Below are positions 62,548-64,000 of a stretch of 64,000 nucleotides of DNA, one piece after another. The stretch lies in contig JAZSBL010000040.1 in assembly GCA_045602385.1 (NCBI GenBank), positions 12,861 through 76,860 on the forward strand, written 5' to 3'. This DNA is from SVTX01 sp045602385 (lineage in GTDB: Bacteria > Bacillota > Clostridia > Oscillospirales > CAG-272). Both the position numbers and the translations under genes were made by a program. The number at the start of each line of letters is the position of its first letter. Position 1 is the stretch's first letter. The notes under the pieces were generated by a model. It did not search any database, was not told where the DNA came from, and saw only the letters and a list, made by a program, of their open reading frames with translations.

Positions 62548-63002
62548 AAAAAGGAAAGATATCGGGCAAGGTAATTAATAAAATGCAATTAAAGCTCCCC
62601 TCGCTATCTGCAAACGAGGGCATGGCGCGCGCCGCGGTAGCGGCATTCTGCGCGCAGCTCGATCCGTCGGGAGTAGAGCTTGCCGACATAAAATGCGCGG
62701 TAAGCGAGGCGGTAACGAACTGCATCGTTCACGCCTACCGACACAGCGAGGGAACTATTTACATAACCGTATCTCTCATTGAGGGCAGAGTCGCCAAAAT
62801 TGAGATACGCGACCGCGGATGCGGAATCCCTGACGTCAAGGAGGCGCGGCAGCCGCTATTCACCACAGACGCGCAGAGCGAGCGGAGCGGTATGGGCTTT
62901 ACCGTAATGGAGAGCTTTACCGACAAGATAAGCGTAAGCTCACGTGTCGGAAGCGGAACAAAGGTAACTATGTACAAGGTATTCAGAGAACGGGCTACAT
63001 AA
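62544..63002 (+). CDS. spoIIAB: Anti-sigma-F factor and kinase SpoIIAB
   Basis: The 152-residue GHKL kinase shows the N box (CAVSEAVTNCIVHAY, about residues 51-65), G1 DRGCGIPD and G2 ERSGMGFTVME. It binds sigma-F and phosphorylates SpoIIAA. It follows spoIIAA by overlap and precedes sigF by 20 nt. Confidence 0.96.
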   Translation: MKKGKISGKVINKMQLKLPSLSANEGMARAAVAAFCAQLDPSGVELADIKCAVSEAVTNCIVHAYRHSEGTIYITVSLIEGRVAKIEIRDRGCGIPDVKEARQPLFTTDAQSERSGMGFTVMESFTDKISVSSRVGSGTKVTMYKVFRERAT

Positions 63003-63022
63003 ACTGATACGGGAGGTATCGG

Positions 63023-63796
63023 ATGAATACCGAAAACAATAATTTTTCCGCGGACGCGGCAGAAATAAAGGACGAGCGATATTTAAGAAACAGAGATCTT
63101 ATACTTCGTGCGCAAGCGGGGGACGAGCAGGCATCCGAAACGCTTATTATAGAAAACACTGCTCTTGTCAAGAGTCTGGCGCTTAAATTCCGCGACCGAG
63201 GAACAGAATTCGAGGACCTTATGCAGATAGGCACTATCGGCATGCTTAAGGCTATAAGCAGCTTTCAGATAGAGCGCGGTACGGCTTTTTCCACCTATGC
63301 GGTTCCGCTTATCGTTGGCGAGATACGCAGGCATTTGCGCGATGACGGTCTTATACGCGTGAGCCGAGGATATAAGCGTACCGGAATAACGATAATGCGA
63401 GAGAAAAATCGCATTATGACCGAGGAGGGCAGAGAAGCCGGCATCGGTGAGCTTGCGGAGCGCGCGGGTGTCAGCATCGAGGAGGCGGCTATTGCCATTG
63501 ATGCCGTATCACCCGTATCCTCTCTCTCCGATAACGTATACGGAGAGGACTCGCGGACGCTTGACGCGGTTATCCCCGACCGCGAATCTGCCGACGAATT
63601 CGAAAACCTCACCGACCGGATCTCACTCGGTCAGGCGATAAGCAAGATGCCTCCGGAATGGCGAAAAATCGTACTGCTGCGCTATTACCGCGATATGACC
63701 CAGCAGCAGGTAGCCGCTCAGCTCGGTCTGTCTCAGGTGAAGGTGTCGCGCGAGGAAAAGAAGATAATGTCCTTTTTAAGAGGAGAGTTAGCGTGA
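63023..63796 (+). CDS. sigF: RNA polymerase sigma-F factor (forespore)
   Basis: The 257-residue sigma-70-family factor has region 2 (FEDLMQIGTIGMLKAISSF, FSTYAVPLIVGEIRRHLRDDG) and region 4 with RKIVLLRYYRDMTQQQVAAQLGLSQVKVSREE-type helix-turn-helix (about 210-241). GGGAGG lies before the ATG. Together with the two upstream genes it identifies the host as an endospore former. Confidence 0.97.
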   Translation: MNTENNNFSADAAEIKDERYLRNRDLILRAQAGDEQASETLIIENTALVKSLALKFRDRGTEFEDLMQIGTIGMLKAISSFQIERGTAFSTYAVPLIVGEIRRHLRDDGLIRVSRGYKRTGITIMREKNRIMTEEGREAGIGELAERAGVSIEEAAIAIDAVSPVSSLSDNVYGEDSRTLDAVIPDRESADEFENLTDRISLGQAISKMPPEWRKIVLLRYYRDMTQQQVAAQLGLSQVKVSREEKKIMSFLRGELA

Positions 63797-63799
63797 GGG

Positions 63800-63890
63800 G
63801 ATAAGAGAATGCAGGGGGCGGAAACCGTTTTTTGAGAAAATAGGTTTCCCCCCCCTGCACCCCCACCTTCCAAAAAAACTTTAATAAGGG
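63800..63890 (+). repeat. Intergenic hairpin repeat, copy 2
   Basis: GGAAACCGTTTTTTGAGAAA...GGTTTCC hairpin followed by a C-run, CTGCACCCCCACCTTCC, AAAAAAACTTTAATAAGGGG. The same order as copy 1 at 3603-3690. It may terminate the spoIIA operon. Confidence 0.65.
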
Positions 63891-63924
63891 GAGGTAGGAG
63901 ATATTATTTACTTTTCGCCATTGA

Positions 63925-64000
63925 AAAAAACTATTTGGGAAGGTTTTTGAAAGAATAGGGGCGTGGGGGAAGGAAAACTTTTTGCCGAAAAAGTTTTCCT
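63925..64000 (-). repeat. Intergenic hairpin repeat, copy 3 (inverted, cut by window end)
   Basis: AAACTATTTGGGAAGG, GGGGCGTGGGGGAAGG and the hairpin AAAACTTTTTGCCGAAAAAGTTTT are the reverse complement of the element order in copies 1 and 2. Copies 2 and 3 face each other. Confidence 0.6.

Overview
The window reads as chromosomal DNA of an endospore-forming, low-to-mid GC Firmicute of the class Clostridia, most likely an uncultured gut lineage. The evidence is a complete spoIIAA-spoIIAB-sigF operon at the right end, a lipoprotein-type YidC, consistent AGGAGG ribosome binding sites, many TTGACA-17-TATAAT promoters, a split transketolase and a class I lysyl-tRNA synthetase. The species cannot be named from the sequence.

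Layout. 1-2.0 kb: 5' part of an oligopeptide-binding lipoprotein (minus). 2.4-3.6 kb: DUF362/ferredoxin protein. 3.7-4.9 kb: a four-helix-bundle protein preceded by a 23-24 nt periodic array of small hairpins, then a three-way-junction element between two copies of a tRNA-Glu 3' end, then tRNA-Glu and tRNA-Met. 4.9-13.1 kb: five-gene minus-strand operon for a Gld-like ABC transporter (ATPase, permease, two GldG-like proteins, a large DUF4340-like protein). 13.4-20.8 kb: ahcY-mnmG-rsmG, four parS sites, parA-parB, serS. 20.8-30.5 kb: a two-TM protein, glutamine-amidotransferase hydrolase, class I lysK, alr plus a DUF5722-like lipoprotein, a small lipoprotein, split transketolase. 30.5-33 kb: AT-rich accessory patch with a secreted metal-ribbon-like repeat protein, then a GNAT protein. 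33-36.7 kb: ymdB, mnmE, an HPr-like protein, holA. 36.8-41.7 kb: MATE exporter, then rpmH, rnpA-yidD-yidC-jag. 41.8-49.3 kb: sdaA, marR, a MITE-like inverted repeat, a BspA-type LRR lipoprotein, a SEL1-repeat protein, proB. 49.4-59.6 kb: zapA, U32 family protein, AraC/GyrI regulator, three cell-wall/spore-coat-like genes, rpmE, hflX, yigZ, tatD, a phosphoribosyltransferase-like gene. 59.8-63.8 kb: EF-G paralogue and the spoIIA operon, followed by intergenic repeats.

The ancestral Firmicute origin block (rpmH-rnpA-yidC-jag-mnmE-mnmG-rsmG-parA-parB) is present but broken into three islands in about 26 kb, mnmE is inverted, and dnaA/dnaN are absent. The four parS sites confirm an origin-proximal position.

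The strongest unexplained structure is at 4.1-4.5 kb. An invariant 8-mer recurs every 23-24 nt, separating hairpins of different sequence but the same shape, directly upstream of and co-oriented with a gene for a four-helix-bundle protein. It adjoins a tRNA-Glu 3'-end duplication that encloses a second structured element.
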